Shown here: piece by piece, positions 31,972 to 41,506 of the stretch | Layout: every line of letters starts with the position of its first letter | How positions within the stretch are numbered: position 1 is the first letter of the stretch | Assembly (NCBI RefSeq): GCF_018881835.1 | Contig: NZ_JACVPO010000001.1 | Coordinates: 248,001 to 312,000 of the forward strand | Source of the DNA: Polynucleobacter hallstattensis | GTDB lineage: Bacteria; Pseudomonadota; Gammaproteobacteria; Burkholderiales; Burkholderiaceae | Reading direction: 5' to 3' | Length of the DNA stretch: 64,000 nucleotides | Notes under the pieces: model-generated | Seen by the model: the letters and a program-made list of their open reading frames with translations, nothing else | Told to the model about the DNA's origin: nothing | Databases searched by the model: none | Made by a program: the position numbers and the translations under genes

Positions 31972-34581
31972 TTAACTTCCCAAAGCCTTAGAAACCACCT
32001 CTTTCACATCTGGGGAGAGGGTTTCACAAGCCGCGACCTGCTTTAGGGCTGCCAACATCTGATCTTGGTAGGGCTTGGCAAATTGACGCCAGCGATCTAA
32101 TCCCCTAGCTAAACGAGCGGCTACTTGAGGGTTGATTGGGTTTAAGGCTAGAACAGATTCAGCCCAAAATGCATAACCACTGCCATCCGCCTGATGAAAG
32201 CTAGCGGGATTGTTCATACAAAAAGCATGGATGACGCTACGAACTCGATTAGGGTTATTCATTTTGAAGGACTCATGCTCACGCAAGCGCTTGACTTCAT
32301 TCAAGGTGGATTCAGCGTTGGCGACTGGCGGTCTGCTCGATTGCAACGCAAACCATTTATCAATCACTAAAGCATCGTCAGCAAACCGAGTATAAAAATC
32401 CTCTAAACAAGCAGCCGCTGATTTTGATCCATGAATGACTAAGCCAGCTAAAGCAGCGTATCGGTCAGTCATGTTGTCGGCATTCTGATATTGATTAACC
32501 GCCATTGGCGCCCAGATCAGGGGATCCGCTTCGAGCAACATACTTAGCGCAAGATTCTTTAAGCCACGTTTACCAGCGCTTGCTGCATCTGGATTAAATA
32601 GTCCTGGCGTTTGCATCTGCTGATAGAGCGCTGCCCACTCGATACGAAACTCGCTGGCAATGGCATGGCGGAAAGCGCGACGTGCATTATAAATTTGTTG
32701 TGGATCAACACTCTCGCACTGTTCATACAGATAAGTCTCGGCAGGTAAAGTCAGTGCCAGTTCTTTGAATGCAGGATCTAAGTCCGGATCAGTTAACAAA
32801 GTGCGATAAGCCTCAATCAAAACTTGATCAGGCAAACGATCGGCAAGAATCATTTGCATTGCCAGTTTCTGACCAGCTTCCCAGCGATTAAAAGCATCAT
32901 CGTCACTTGAGAACATAGTGAGCAGATCAGACTCACTTTGATCAAAATCTAAATTAATCGGAGCTGAGAAATTCCGATTGATGGATAAGACTGGGCGACT
33001 CATCACCTGATCAAAAGTCCAGGCTTGCTGACCTTGCGTTAACTCCAACAAAGTTTCAACCTGATCATCTTCAGATGTTAGTAAGCGCATCTTCAGTGGA
33101 ATATAAAAAAGCTTGCTATCTTTGTGCACTGTATTTGCTGAAGGGCTTTGCGTCAAAGTCACTTGATATTGCTTTTTATCTGCATCATAGAATTCCTCTA
33201 CCTTGACCTGAGGGGTACCCGCTTGGCTATACCAACTCTTAAATTGAGAAAGATCGCGGCCATTAGCATCAGCCATGGCAGCCAAGAAATCATCACAAGT
33301 AACTGCTTGGCCATCATGACGCTGAAAATACAGATCCATGCCTTTGCGAAAACCCTCAACACCTAATAGAGTTTGATACATGCGCACAACTTCAGCGCCT
33401 TTCTCATACACGGTAACGGTATAGAAGTTATTAATCTCTTGATATTCGTCTGGACGTATTGGATGCGCCATCGGACCCGCATCTTCAGGGAACTGAAGTT
33501 GACGTAATAAGCGTACATCCTCAATTCGCTTTACCGCCCTACCGGACTCGCTACCCATTTGATCGGCAGAGAATTCTTGATCGCGAAATACAGTCAAACC
33601 TTCTTTTAATGAAAGCTGAAACCAATCACGACAAGTAACACGATTACCAGTCCAGTTGTGGAAATACTCATGGGCTACGACACTTTCAATATTAGCAAAA
33701 TCAGCATCCGTTGCAGTCTCAGCTTGAGCTAGGACATACTTGGTATTGAAAACATTAAGGCCCTTGTTCTCCATCGCGCCCATATTGAAATCACCCACCG
33801 CCACAATCATAAAGCGCTCAAGATCAAGCTCGAGACCATAACGTTTCTCATCCCAATGAATTGAGGCAATTAAGGAATCCATCGCATGACGGGTCTTTTT
33901 CAAATCATGTGGCTCAACCCAAATCTGTAGTAACTTTTTTGCACCACTGCCGGTAGTGATTGTTTCTTCTATGCATTCCAGTTTTCCGGCGACCAAGGCA
34001 AATAAGTACGACGGTTTTGGAAACGGATCCTCCCAAACAGCGCTATGCCAACCATTTGGTAATTTTTCAGTACTAATAAGGTTGCCGTTTGATAGCAATA
34101 CTGGGCATTCCACTTCACGAGCACGGAGAGTTACTCGATAACATGCCATTACATCCGGTCTATCAAGAAAGTAAGTAATCTTTCTGAATCCCTCAGCTTC
34201 GCACTGGGTAAAGAAATTCCCATTAGAAACATAGAGGCCCATCAGTGAAGTATTTTTCTCGGGCACACAGACGCAGATAATCTCAACAATGAAGGCTTCT
34301 TTACCCTCATTCGGTAAAGCATGGACAGTCAGTGTTTCTGGGCTAAGCTCAAATTGACGATGGGCTACACCATTAATGCGTAAGCTGACAAACTCTAGCT
34401 CATGGCCCTGTAGAACTAAAGGTACGCCAAGCGCATGACCAGTACCAGGCAGAACTTCTAGGCGACTCTTCACAATCGTTCTAGCAGGATCTAATGCAAT
34501 ATCTAACTCAACCTGTGAGAATGTGTAACTAGGAGCGCGGTATTCGAGCCTACGAAAGCTCTGTGGAAGATCGGTTTTCAT
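31972..34581 (-). CDS. pepN: Aminopeptidase N
   Basis: 869 aa, M1 zinc metallopeptidase removing N-terminal residues in the cytoplasm. It has the exopeptidase motif GAMENKGLN (about 270-278) and zinc site HEYFHNW with a second Glu in KEGLTVFRDQEF (about 303-330). The C-terminal helical domain is complete and the length matches E. coli PepN. There is no signal peptide. A -10-like box sits six bases before the ATG. Confidence 0.96.
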   Translation of the reverse strand: MKTDLPQSFRRLEYRAPSYTFSQVELDIALDPARTIVKSRLEVLPGTGHALGVPLVLQGHELEFVSLRINGVAHRQFELSPETLTVHALPNEGKEAFIVEIICVCVPEKNTSLMGLYVSNGNFFTQCEAEGFRKITYFLDRPDVMACYRVTLRAREVECPVLLSNGNLISTEKLPNGWHSAVWEDPFPKPSYLFALVAGKLECIEETITTGSGAKKLLQIWVEPHDLKKTRHAMDSLIASIHWDEKRYGLELDLERFMIVAVGDFNMGAMENKGLNVFNTKYVLAQAETATDADFANIESVVAHEYFHNWTGNRVTCRDWFQLSLKEGLTVFRDQEFSADQMGSESGRAVKRIEDVRLLRQLQFPEDAGPMAHPIRPDEYQEINNFYTVTVYEKGAEVVRMYQTLLGVEGFRKGMDLYFQRHDGQAVTCDDFLAAMADANGRDLSQFKSWYSQAGTPQVKVEEFYDADKKQYQVTLTQSPSANTVHKDSKLFYIPLKMRLLTSEDDQVETLLELTQGQQAWTFDQVMSRPVLSINRNFSAPINLDFDQSESDLLTMFSSDDDAFNRWEAGQKLAMQMILADRLPDQVLIEAYRTLLTDPDLDPAFKELALTLPAETYLYEQCESVDPQQIYNARRAFRHAIASEFRIEWAALYQQMQTPGLFNPDAASAGKRGLKNLALSMLLEADPLIWAPMAVNQYQNADNMTDRYAALAGLVIHGSKSAAACLEDFYTRFADDALVIDKWFALQSSRPPVANAESTLNEVKRLREHESFKMNNPNRVRSVIHAFCMNNPASFHQADGSGYAFWAESVLALNPINPQVAARLARGLDRWRQFAKPYQDQMLAALKQVAACETLSPDVKEVVSKALGS

Positions 34582-34587
34582 GGAGTA

Positions 34588-34593
34588 ATTTTA
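34588..34593 (-). promoter_or_regulatory. pepN -10 box, leaderless type
   Basis: TAAAAT six bases before the pepN ATG. A possible TTGAAT lies 15 bases upstream. No Shine-Dalgarno. Confidence 0.45.
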
Positions 34594-34615
34594 AGCCCCA
34601 TGGGGGAAATTCAAC

Positions 34616-35191
34616 CTAACCCCAAATCAGGGTTGCAATTCCAATAGCAATAAAGGTGACAGCGGCTACCGCATGCACCCATTTAATGGGCATACGTTGA
34701 GTAAATTTCTGGCCAATCCAAACAGCCGGGGCATTCGCTAGCATCATCCCCAAGGTAGTACCAACGGTGACAGAAAAGACATCGGAATATTTTGCGCCCA
34801 AGGCGATCGTGGCAATCTGGGTCTTGTCCCCCATCTCAGCCAAGAAAAATAGTCCAAGCGTCAGCATAAATACCTGAAAGGCCCTATCTGCCACCTTTGA
34901 TCCAGCTGCATCATCAATATGATCGGGCACCAAGAGCCAGAGGCCTATCCCCAAAAAGCTCAAGCCTAAGATCCACTTGAGAAGATCTGGACTCATAAAA
35001 GTGGTGAGCCAATGTCCTAGCAAAGCTGCACAAGCATGATTGGCAATCGTCGCGATAAATATCCCACCAATAATGGCGAGAGCCTGCTTAGGATAGCGTG
35101 CAGCCAACATCAAGGAGAGTAATTGGGTTTTATCACCCATCTCAGCTAGAGCGACTACACCAGTAGAAAGTGCTAATGCAGATAAGTCCAT
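34616..35191 (-). CDS. GDT1/TMEM165 family cation exporter
   Basis: 191 aa, six predicted membrane segments. Two copies of the family signature, AEMGDKTQLLSLMLAARY (about residue 16) and AEMGDKTQIATIALGAKY (about residue 118), form the cation path. Family members move Mn2+ or Ca2+ out of the cytoplasm; Mn2+ efflux is the usual bacterial role. TATCAT lies seven bases before the ATG and there is no ribosome binding site. Confidence 0.9.
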   Translation of the reverse strand: MDLSALALSTGVVALAEMGDKTQLLSLMLAARYPKQALAIIGGIFIATIANHACAALLGHWLTTFMSPDLLKWILGLSFLGIGLWLLVPDHIDDAAGSKVADRAFQVFMLTLGLFFLAEMGDKTQIATIALGAKYSDVFSVTVGTTLGMMLANAPAVWIGQKFTQRMPIKWVHAVAAVTFIAIGIATLIWG

Positions 35192-35198
35192 TCTTAGA

Positions 35199-35204
35199 AT
35201 GATA
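35199..35204 (-). promoter_or_regulatory. -10 box of the GDT1-family gene, near-leaderless
   Basis: TATCAT, seven bases before the ATG at 35191; no Shine-Dalgarno between. Confidence 0.4.
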
Positions 35205-35263
35205 GAGGAAAGCTTGGGGGCCAGACCCCCAAGACATTCAAACTGAGGACTGCGGGCAAATTG

Positions 35264-36382
35264 TTAGGCAGCCAACGACTCTTCCGCCAATACAAAATCT
35301 ACTTTCTGCGCTTTAGCAACTGGCTCAGATGTGAGATTACCTCGATGAACACTCAAACCGTTACGTAGATGATGATCATGTGACAAGGCCTTTACCATGC
35401 CCCTATTTGCTAAGACCTCAATAAAGGGGTAAGTTGCATTCGTCAAAGCAAAGGTAGAAGTTCTGGCGACTGCACCAGGCATATTTGCAACGCAGTAGTG
35501 CAGTACGCCATCCACGATAAAGGTAGGATCAGTATGCGTTGTAGCTTTAGAGGTCTCAAAACAACCGCCTTGGTCAATTGCCACATCTACCACTACTGCA
35601 CCCGCCTTCATTTTGCGTACCATCTCGCGCGTCACTAGCTTTGGTGCTGCAGCACCAGGTAATAACACGGCACCAATGACCACGTCTGCTTCACAAACCT
35701 CGAACTCCACCAAAAGTGGATCAGCGTAAAAGGTTCTCACGCGATTGCCGTAAAGTATGTCAATCTGTCTTAAGCAGTCAATATTACGATCGAAAATACA
35801 AACATCTGCGCCCATACCCACTGCCATCTGCAGGGCGTTACGCCCCACTACGCCTGCACCCAAGATGACAACCTTTGCCGGCGCTACGCCAGGGACACCT
35901 GCCATCAAAATTCCCAATCCTCCATTTGTTTTCTCTAGATGTGCAGCAGCCGCCTGTATAGACATCCGACCCGCAACTTCACTCATTGGAGCCAGAAGCG
36001 GTAAAGCGCCATTAAACGAAGTTACTGTTTCATAGGCAATACAACTTGCACCTGATGCGAGCAATGCTTTGGTCTGCAGTGGGTCCGGCGCTAGATGTAA
36101 ATAGGTAAAGAGAATTTGGTCTTCACGCAACATCGCGCATTCTTGTGGCTGAGGCTCCTTCACCTTCACCACCATTTCTGCCTTAGCAAAAACTTCAGCA
36201 GCGCTATTGATTAATGTAGCGCCAGCTAGACGATAGGATTCATCGCTCAGACCAATTTGCTCACCTGCCCCACGTTGCACCAAGACAGAATGGCCTTGCT
36301 TACATAAACCCCGGACATTGCCTGGGGTCAAGCCAACACGAAATTCATTATTTTTTACTTCTTGAGGTACGCCAACAATCAT
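35264..36382 (-). CDS. ald: Alanine dehydrogenase
   Basis: 372 aa. Reversible oxidative deamination of L-alanine to pyruvate and ammonium with NAD+. It has the family start MIVGVPQEVKNNEFRVGLTP, the catalytic His in LFTYLHLAPD, the nucleotide-binding VILGAGVVGRNALQMAVGMGA (about 170) and GGCFETSKATTHTDPTF. AAGGAG is the ribosome binding site. It lies ten bases downstream of an amino-acid permease, so uptake and catabolism of alanine are probably one operon. Confidence 0.95.
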   Translation of the reverse strand: MIVGVPQEVKNNEFRVGLTPGNVRGLCKQGHSVLVQRGAGEQIGLSDESYRLAGATLINSAAEVFAKAEMVVKVKEPQPQECAMLREDQILFTYLHLAPDPLQTKALLASGASCIAYETVTSFNGALPLLAPMSEVAGRMSIQAAAAHLEKTNGGLGILMAGVPGVAPAKVVILGAGVVGRNALQMAVGMGADVCIFDRNIDCLRQIDILYGNRVRTFYADPLLVEFEVCEADVVIGAVLLPGAAAPKLVTREMVRKMKAGAVVVDVAIDQGGCFETSKATTHTDPTFIVDGVLHYCVANMPGAVARTSTFALTNATYPFIEVLANRGMVKALSHDHHLRNGLSVHRGNLTSEPVAKAQKVDFVLAEESLAA

Positions 36383-36392
36383 TTATGTCTCC

Positions 36393-37775
36393 TTATTTGA
36401 ATTCACGACTCAGTTTTGTTTTGCGATGTAAACCAACGATGTAGAACATGGCGAGATACACGCCTAATAAGCACGGACCTAAGACCAAGGCAATCCGTGC
36501 ATCTTCATGGAAACCCATCAACACCACTACCAAGGCAATAAATGCCAATGCGAACCACGAGGAATAGGGCCACCAAGGTGTGCGATATGCCAACTCAGCA
36601 ACCTGGACTTTTGTCAGCGAGAGACGAAACTGAATTTGCGTAATCAAAATAGCAATCCACACCATCAAACCTACAAAGGTCACTGCAGCCATGATGTATT
36701 GAAATGCCTTATCTGGAACAAAGTAGTTCAGCACTACGCCAGTCATACAAACCGCTACAGTAGCGATCACCGCACGATGTGGAACGCCATACTTCGATAA
36801 CTTGGCAAATGGCGAAGGTGCGTAGCCATTGACTGAGAGTGCATATAGGAGTCGCCCACCACTAAAGATGCCAGCATTGCAAGATGACAGGGCAGCAGTA
36901 ATCACTACGAAGTTAATGATTCCGGCAGCTTCACGTAAACCGATTCGCTCGAACATCACTACGAATGGACTACCTTGTTGCCCAACCTCATTCCAAGGGA
37001 AGATTGCTAGGATGACAAAAATCGCACCCATATAGAAAATAAGGATGCGCCATGCCAATGAATCGATCGCCATCGGAATAGTTTTACGTGGATTTTCTGC
37101 TTCACCGGCAGATAAGCCAATCATCTCAATGCCAACGTAGGCAAACAAAACCATCTGCAGAGAAAGCAACATACCACTAATGCCGTTGGGGAAAAAGCCA
37201 CCTTGTTGCCATAAGTTAGCAAGGCCAATAGGACTCCAGTCATTAGTAAAGCCAAAGAAAATGACTGAGCCACCTAATGCAATCATGGCAACAATAGCGA
37301 CCACTTTGATGAGAGCAAACCAAAACTCAAACTCGCCAAATACTTTTACGGCAATGAGGTTAATAAGACCCATCATCAAAATGGAAGATAAAGCCCAAAT
37401 CCACTGGGGCGTCTCGGGAAACCAAATCCCCATATAAATACCAACCGCAGTAACTTCAGCTATTCCGACGACGATCCAGTAGGTCCAGTAACCCCACCCG
37501 ACCATATAGCCAGCAAGCGGTCCTAAGTAGGTATTGGCATAAGCCGCAAATGAACCTGCGACCGGTTCATGCACTGCCATCTCGCCCAAGGTGCGAAGCA
37601 CGATGAAGGCCACGATACCAGCCAGAAAGTATCCCAATAAGATTGAAGGTCCTGCGATTTGAATCGCACTTGCCGAGCCTAGAAATAATCCAACGCCAAT
37701 AGTCGACCCTAAAGCCATGAGGCGAATGTGCCGTACTTTGAGGTGGCGCTGTAAACCAGTTTGTTCAGTCTGCAA
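36393..37775 (-). CDS. Amino-acid permease (APC family, ProY/CycA-like)
   Basis: 460 aa with 12 hydrophobic segments and the AAT signature RHIRLMALGSTIGVGLFLGSA. The overall pattern is closest to E. coli ProY among permeases I can recall. I place the start at TTG 37775, because AAAGGAGG lies six bases upstream; the longer frame from 37814 would put this site inside the gene. It precedes ald, which suggests alanine or a related small amino acid as substrate. Two hairpins occupy the leader. Confidence 0.88.
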   Translation of the reverse strand: MQTEQTGLQRHLKVRHIRLMALGSTIGVGLFLGSASAIQIAGPSILLGYFLAGIVAFIVLRTLGEMAVHEPVAGSFAAYANTYLGPLAGYMVGWGYWTYWIVVGIAEVTAVGIYMGIWFPETPQWIWALSSILMMGLINLIAVKVFGEFEFWFALIKVVAIVAMIALGGSVIFFGFTNDWSPIGLANLWQQGGFFPNGISGMLLSLQMVLFAYVGIEMIGLSAGEAENPRKTIPMAIDSLAWRILIFYMGAIFVILAIFPWNEVGQQGSPFVVMFERIGLREAAGIINFVVITAALSSCNAGIFSGGRLLYALSVNGYAPSPFAKLSKYGVPHRAVIATVAVCMTGVVLNYFVPDKAFQYIMAAVTFVGLMVWIAILITQIQFRLSLTKVQVAELAYRTPWWPYSSWFALAFIALVVVLMGFHEDARIALVLGPCLLGVYLAMFYIVGLHRKTKLSREFK

Positions 37776-37797
37776 AAGAGACCTCCTTTCGATTTGT

Positions 37798-37868
37798 CGT
37801 TGGTAAATCACCAACGAGGCAAAGTCTAGGGAGGACTGCGCATCTGCACTAGGGGATGGAAATGCGCA
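37798..37868 (-). promoter_or_regulatory. Two inverted repeats in the permease-ald leader
   Basis: CGTTGGT - 5 bases - ACCAACG (37798-37816) lies just before the Shine-Dalgarno. TGCGCAT at 37837-37843 pairs with ATGCGCA at 37862-37868. They could be leader hairpins or operator half-sites. The remaining intergenic DNA to 38023 shows nothing else I recognise. Confidence 0.4.
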
Positions 37869-38023
37869 AAGTATCTAAACAAATAAATTTGCTGCGTAAT
37901 AAATGAGCGTTCTTTATCAACGCAGGCTTAATGGGCTATTAATAAATTTGGGATGACATCAGAATCCGTAATTTCCTACAGGGATTCCCCTTAAGGATTT
38001 AGGGATGGATTTGAAAGAATGAC

Positions 38024-38773
38024 TTACTGGGCAGCAATCAGATTCAAAACTTCAGCGGCGGCGGCTAAACCACAAGCTGCCGTGACCATCACGGTAGAAC
38101 CATAACCAGAGCAAGCAAGGCCGCCACTAGCAACGCCAGCGCGGGGCTCATGAGAGTAAATAGCGCGAATGCCAATTTTTCTTTTCAAGTTTCTAGAAAA
38201 GCCATGATCCTGTCTGAGGCCTTGACGCACCTTCGCCAACAAGGCATCTTGCTCAGTTCGCGAAAGATCATCGCAGCGCACAGAAGTAGGATCTGACTTT
38301 CCACCAGCAGCACCACACATAACCAAAGCACGCGAATTTTTATTCGCCCACACTGCTAGAGCAATTTTGGTTTGCACTGAATCGGTTGCATCTAAAACAA
38401 TGGCATGCTCCGGAATCAAGTTATCTAGATTTTCTGGCTCTAAAAACGCATCATGGGTGGTGAGCATGATGTCAGGATTAATTTGGCGAATGCGATCAGT
38501 CATAGCCTGCACTTTTGCCTTGCCGTACTCACCCTCTAAGGCATGTAGTTGTCGATTAGTATTGCTTTCTGCAATGTGATCGAAATCGATCAAGACGAGA
38601 TGTCCGATGGCAGTGCGCGCCAATGCTTCAGCGGCCCACGATCCCACCCCACCCAATCCTGCCACTACCACTGTCGCATGGCGAAAACGCTCACGCAGCT
38701 CTGGACCATATAGCCGAGCTACACCCCCAAAACGACGATCCCCCAAACTGTCTTCTATCTTGTCTTCTGCCAT
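38024..38773 (-). CDS. tcdA: tRNA threonylcarbamoyladenosine dehydratase TcdA
   Basis: 249 aa, E1/ThiF fold. ATP-dependent cyclisation of t6A37 to ct6A in ANN-decoding tRNAs. It has [11 protein letters not shown], the nucleotide loop [19 protein letters not shown] (about 35-53), [15 protein letters not shown] and the CsdL/TcdA-type C-terminus [15 protein letters not shown]. It is divergent from pdxH with 22 bases between the start codons. Confidence 0.92.
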   Translation of the reverse strand: MAEDKIEDSLGDRRFGGVARLYGPELRERFRHATVVVAGLGGVGSWAAEALARTAIGHLVLIDFDHIAESNTNRQLHALEGEYGKAKVQAMTDRIRQINPDIMLTTHDAFLEPENLDNLIPEHAIVLDATDSVQTKIALAVWANKNSRALVMCGAAGGKSDPTSVRCDDLSRTEQDALLAKVRQGLRQDHGFSRNLKRKIGIRAIYSHEPRAGVASGGLACSGYGSTVMVTAACGLAAAAEVLNLIAAQ

Positions 38774-38789
38774 AGACTCTCTTTATACT
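38760..38789 (+). promoter_or_regulatory. pdxH promoter, leaderless type
   Basis: TTGTCT (38760-38765), 18 bases, TATACT (38784-38789), then six bases to the ATG. The opposing tcdA -10 candidate TATAAA occupies 38782-38787 on the other strand, so the two -10 boxes overlap almost fully. The -35 box lies inside the first codons of tcdA. Confidence 0.5.
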
Positions 38790-38795
38790 GAAAAA

Positions 38796-39431
38796 ATGGA
38801 CTCCATTGCTCAACTCCGCAAAAACTACACCTTCGGCAAGCTTTCAGAGACTGAGGTTTCATCTAACCCTTTGGACTTATTTCAGGTTTGGTTCGATCAG
38901 GCTGTCAAAGCTGAATGTCCCGAACCCAACTCCATGACTTTGGCAACTGCAGACTCAGCGGGTAATCCATCAGCCCGTATTGTCTTACTAAAAGGCGCTG
39001 ATAGTAATGGCTTTAGCTTCTTTACTAATTATGAAAGCCAAAAAGGTAAAGAGCTGGCTACTCGCCCACACGCTGCCTTGCTATTTCATTGGCACGAGCT
39101 AGAACGTCAGGTTCGCATCAAAGGGGGCGTTGAGCGTGTTAGCGCTGCCGAGAGCGATGCATACTTTCACTCCCGCCCAGCCGCATCTCGAATTGGGGCA
39201 TGGGCCTCACCACAAAGCTCCGCGATTCCCAATCGTGAATTTCTTGAGGAAGCTGAAAAGCGTTTCGCGGCAGATTTTGGAGATAAGCCACCACGGCCAG
39301 AGCACTGGGGCGGGTATCGTCTTCGCCCCACAGAGATTGAGTTCTGGCAAGGCCGTCCTTCACGCCTACATGACCGCATTCACTATCAACTTCATGGCGC
39401 TCAATGGCGCATTACTCGCCTAGCGCCATAA
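38796..39431 (+). CDS. pdxH: Pyridoxamine 5'-phosphate oxidase
   Basis: 211 aa. FMN enzyme oxidising PNP or PMP to PLP. It has [24 protein letters not shown] and the FMN-binding [15 protein letters not shown]. The C-terminal [24 protein letters not shown] is the family signature. The ATG at 38796 gives the usual N-terminus; the longer frame would run back through tcdA. Confidence 0.96.
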   Translation: MDSIAQLRKNYTFGKLSETEVSSNPLDLFQVWFDQAVKAECPEPNSMTLATADSAGNPSARIVLLKGADSNGFSFFTNYESQKGKELATRPHAALLFHWHELERQVRIKGGVERVSAAESDAYFHSRPAASRIGAWASPQSSAIPNREFLEEAEKRFAADFGDKPPRPEHWGGYRLRPTEIEFWQGRPSRLHDRIHYQLHGAQWRITRLAP

Positions 39432-39460
39432 AAGATTGAGCTACGCTTGACTTGGTTGCT

Positions 39461-40033
39461 CTAGCGAAACTCTGGAGCGATCAGGGATTGAAACTTTGCT
39501 CTGAATTTCGCTAATTTAGGAGCAACGACTGCCATACAGTAGCCCTGCCCTGGGTGCTGACGAAAATAATTCTGGTGATATTCCTCGGCCGGATAAATAA
39601 GGGGTGCTACATCAATTTGGGTCACTACTGGATTGGAATAAATTTTCGCAGCCTCTAGCTCTTTAACTACTTCACGAGCAGTTGTACTTTGAGTATCACT
39701 GTGAGTAAAAATCACTGAACGGTATTGAGTGCCGCGGTCGTTACCCTGGTAGTTCAAGGTAGTTGGGTCATGAATCACAAAAAAGATTTCTAATAAATCA
39801 CGGTAAGATACTGCCGCCGGATCAAAGTAAATATCAACGATTTCAGCATGTCCTGTTTGGCCGGAGCAAATAGAGTCATAGTCCGGATTTGCCATTGCCC
39901 CTCCTGCGTAGCCTGAAACTACCGCGCTTACGCCTGAAATTTGCTGGTAAACCGCTTCCAGACACCAGAAACAGCCACCGCCCAAAGTGGCGCGCTCGAG
40001 GTTTGGATGATTTTTGAGAATAGTTTCGTTCAT
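39461..40033 (-). CDS. msrA: Peptide-methionine (S)-S-oxide reductase MsrA
   Basis: 190 aa. Repairs methionine-S-sulfoxide. The catalytic motif GGGCFWCLEAV sits at about residues 19-29, with GYAGG and the resolving-type region AEEYHQNYF downstream. There is no signal peptide, so it should be cytoplasmic. Divergent from the aldehyde dehydrogenase. Confidence 0.95.
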   Translation of the reverse strand: MNETILKNHPNLERATLGGGCFWCLEAVYQQISGVSAVVSGYAGGAMANPDYDSICSGQTGHAEIVDIYFDPAAVSYRDLLEIFFVIHDPTTLNYQGNDRGTQYRSVIFTHSDTQSTTAREVVKELEAAKIYSNPVVTQIDVAPLIYPAEEYHQNYFRQHPGQGYCMAVVAPKLAKFRAKFQSLIAPEFR

Positions 40034-40085
40034 AGCTTTATCCTAATGCCTTATTCAATCGTTTGCTTGCTCTACATAAAACTCC

Positions 40086-41489
40086 ATGTCGATAAACCGC
40101 TTCACACTCCAATTAGATGAGATCAAGGCAGCTTATGCCTCAGAACCCAATCCCACGCTTCAGGTTCGCCTTGAGCGAATTGGGCGTATTGAGCGGATGA
40201 TTGCCGCCAATGAAGAAAAGATCTGCAAAGTATTGGCTGCGGATTTCGGTAATCGTCACCCTATTGAGAGCCGTCTACTTGAGTTTCAGATGATTTATCA
40301 GGCCTGCAAACATGTTCGTCAGCACCTCAAAGAGTGGATGAAGCCTCAGCTAGTAGCAACACCAGGATTTTTAGGCTCATCTCAAGCTTGGACTCAAATG
40401 CAATCCATGGGAGTCGTGGGCATTATGAGCCCCTGGAATTACCCAGTACAACTCGCACTTGTTCCAGCAATTGCTGCCTTTGCGGCGGGTAACCGAGTTT
40501 GGCTAAAGCCTTCGGAAAGAAGTTCACGTACCTCTGGATTCTTGGCAACCTTGATTCAAGAATATTTTCACCCTATTGAATTTTGCGTCAGTGTTGGCGG
40601 TACTGAAGTTGCAGAATCTTTTGCAGCGCTCCCTTTTGATCATCTATTTTTTACGGGCTCAGGAGATGTTGGCAAAAAGGTAATGCGTGCGGCAGCAGAT
40701 CACCTAACTCCAATTACCTTAGAGTTAGGTGGCAAGTCTCCAGCGATTGTCGACTCCTCAGCCAAGCTCAAAGAGGCAGCTGCTAGCATCATTTATGGCA
40801 AGCTAGTTAATGGTGGGCAAACGTGCATTGCTCCTGATTACGCCGTAATTCGCGAGAGTGATTGCAATACATTTATTCAAGAGCTGCAGAATGCAGCGCA
40901 AAACCAATTCTCTAATCCAGAAGAAATTACTGGCGCGATTGATGAGCATCAGCTAGCACGCTGGCAAAAACTAGTTCAAGACGCAATAGATCATGGTGCA
41001 CAAGCAATTCCATTGATTACACCTACCGACAATACTAGACTGCCATTTATTCCGGTAGCACTCTTGAACGTTTCTGAAGATGCGCTGATCATGCAAGAAG
41101 AAGTTTTCGGACCCATTCTGCCAATCGTGACAATCAACGATATAAATTCAATCATCCGCTATATCAATGAGCGCCCAATGCCATTAGCCATGTACTGGTT
41201 TGGTAAGAATAAAGAAGTAATGAAGCGCATTCTGAATGAAACTCGTTCTGGTGGCGTCACAATCAATGACACACTTTTGTATGCTGCTGTGGAAGATTTA
41301 CCTTTTGGGGGTATCGGCCCAAGCGGTATGGGCGCTTATCACGGCAAAACAGGATTTGAGACATTTAGCCATCGCAAATCTGTTTTAGAGGTTCGAGGTT
41401 TCTTTGGTCTTCATGTTTTACGCGGCACTCAATTGGCGAGACCACCCTACGGTAAGGGTGTTGAGCGCCTATTGCGTTGGCTCAAATAA
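40086..41489 (+). CDS. Coniferyl-aldehyde-dehydrogenase-like NAD(P) aldehyde dehydrogenase
   Basis: 467 aa. ALDH-superfamily residues are present: MSPWNYPVQLALVPAIAAFAAGNRVWLKPSER, catalytic Glu in TLELGGKSP (about 217) and Cys in NGGQTCIAPDY (about 251). The overall pattern, short N-terminus and C-terminal hydrophobic tail match the coniferyl aldehyde dehydrogenase group. The natural substrate is uncertain; aromatic or long aliphatic aldehydes are plausible. Confidence 0.85.
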   Translation: MSINRFTLQLDEIKAAYASEPNPTLQVRLERIGRIERMIAANEEKICKVLAADFGNRHPIESRLLEFQMIYQACKHVRQHLKEWMKPQLVATPGFLGSSQAWTQMQSMGVVGIMSPWNYPVQLALVPAIAAFAAGNRVWLKPSERSSRTSGFLATLIQEYFHPIEFCVSVGGTEVAESFAALPFDHLFFTGSGDVGKKVMRAAADHLTPITLELGGKSPAIVDSSAKLKEAAASIIYGKLVNGGQTCIAPDYAVIRESDCNTFIQELQNAAQNQFSNPEEITGAIDEHQLARWQKLVQDAIDHGAQAIPLITPTDNTRLPFIPVALLNVSEDALIMQEEVFGPILPIVTINDINSIIRYINERPMPLAMYWFGKNKEVMKRILNETRSGGVTINDTLLYAAVEDLPFGGIGPSGMGAYHGKTGFETFSHRKSVLEVRGFFGLHVLRGTQLARPPYGKGVERLLRWLK

Positions 41490-41506
41490 TGACCAACCGA
41501 AATTCA

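Noticed and set aside
38607-38795. 63-codon extension upstream of pdxH
   Set aside because: It is antisense to tcdA, unlike any PdxH N-terminus, and the ATG at 38796 with its -10 box explains the gene.
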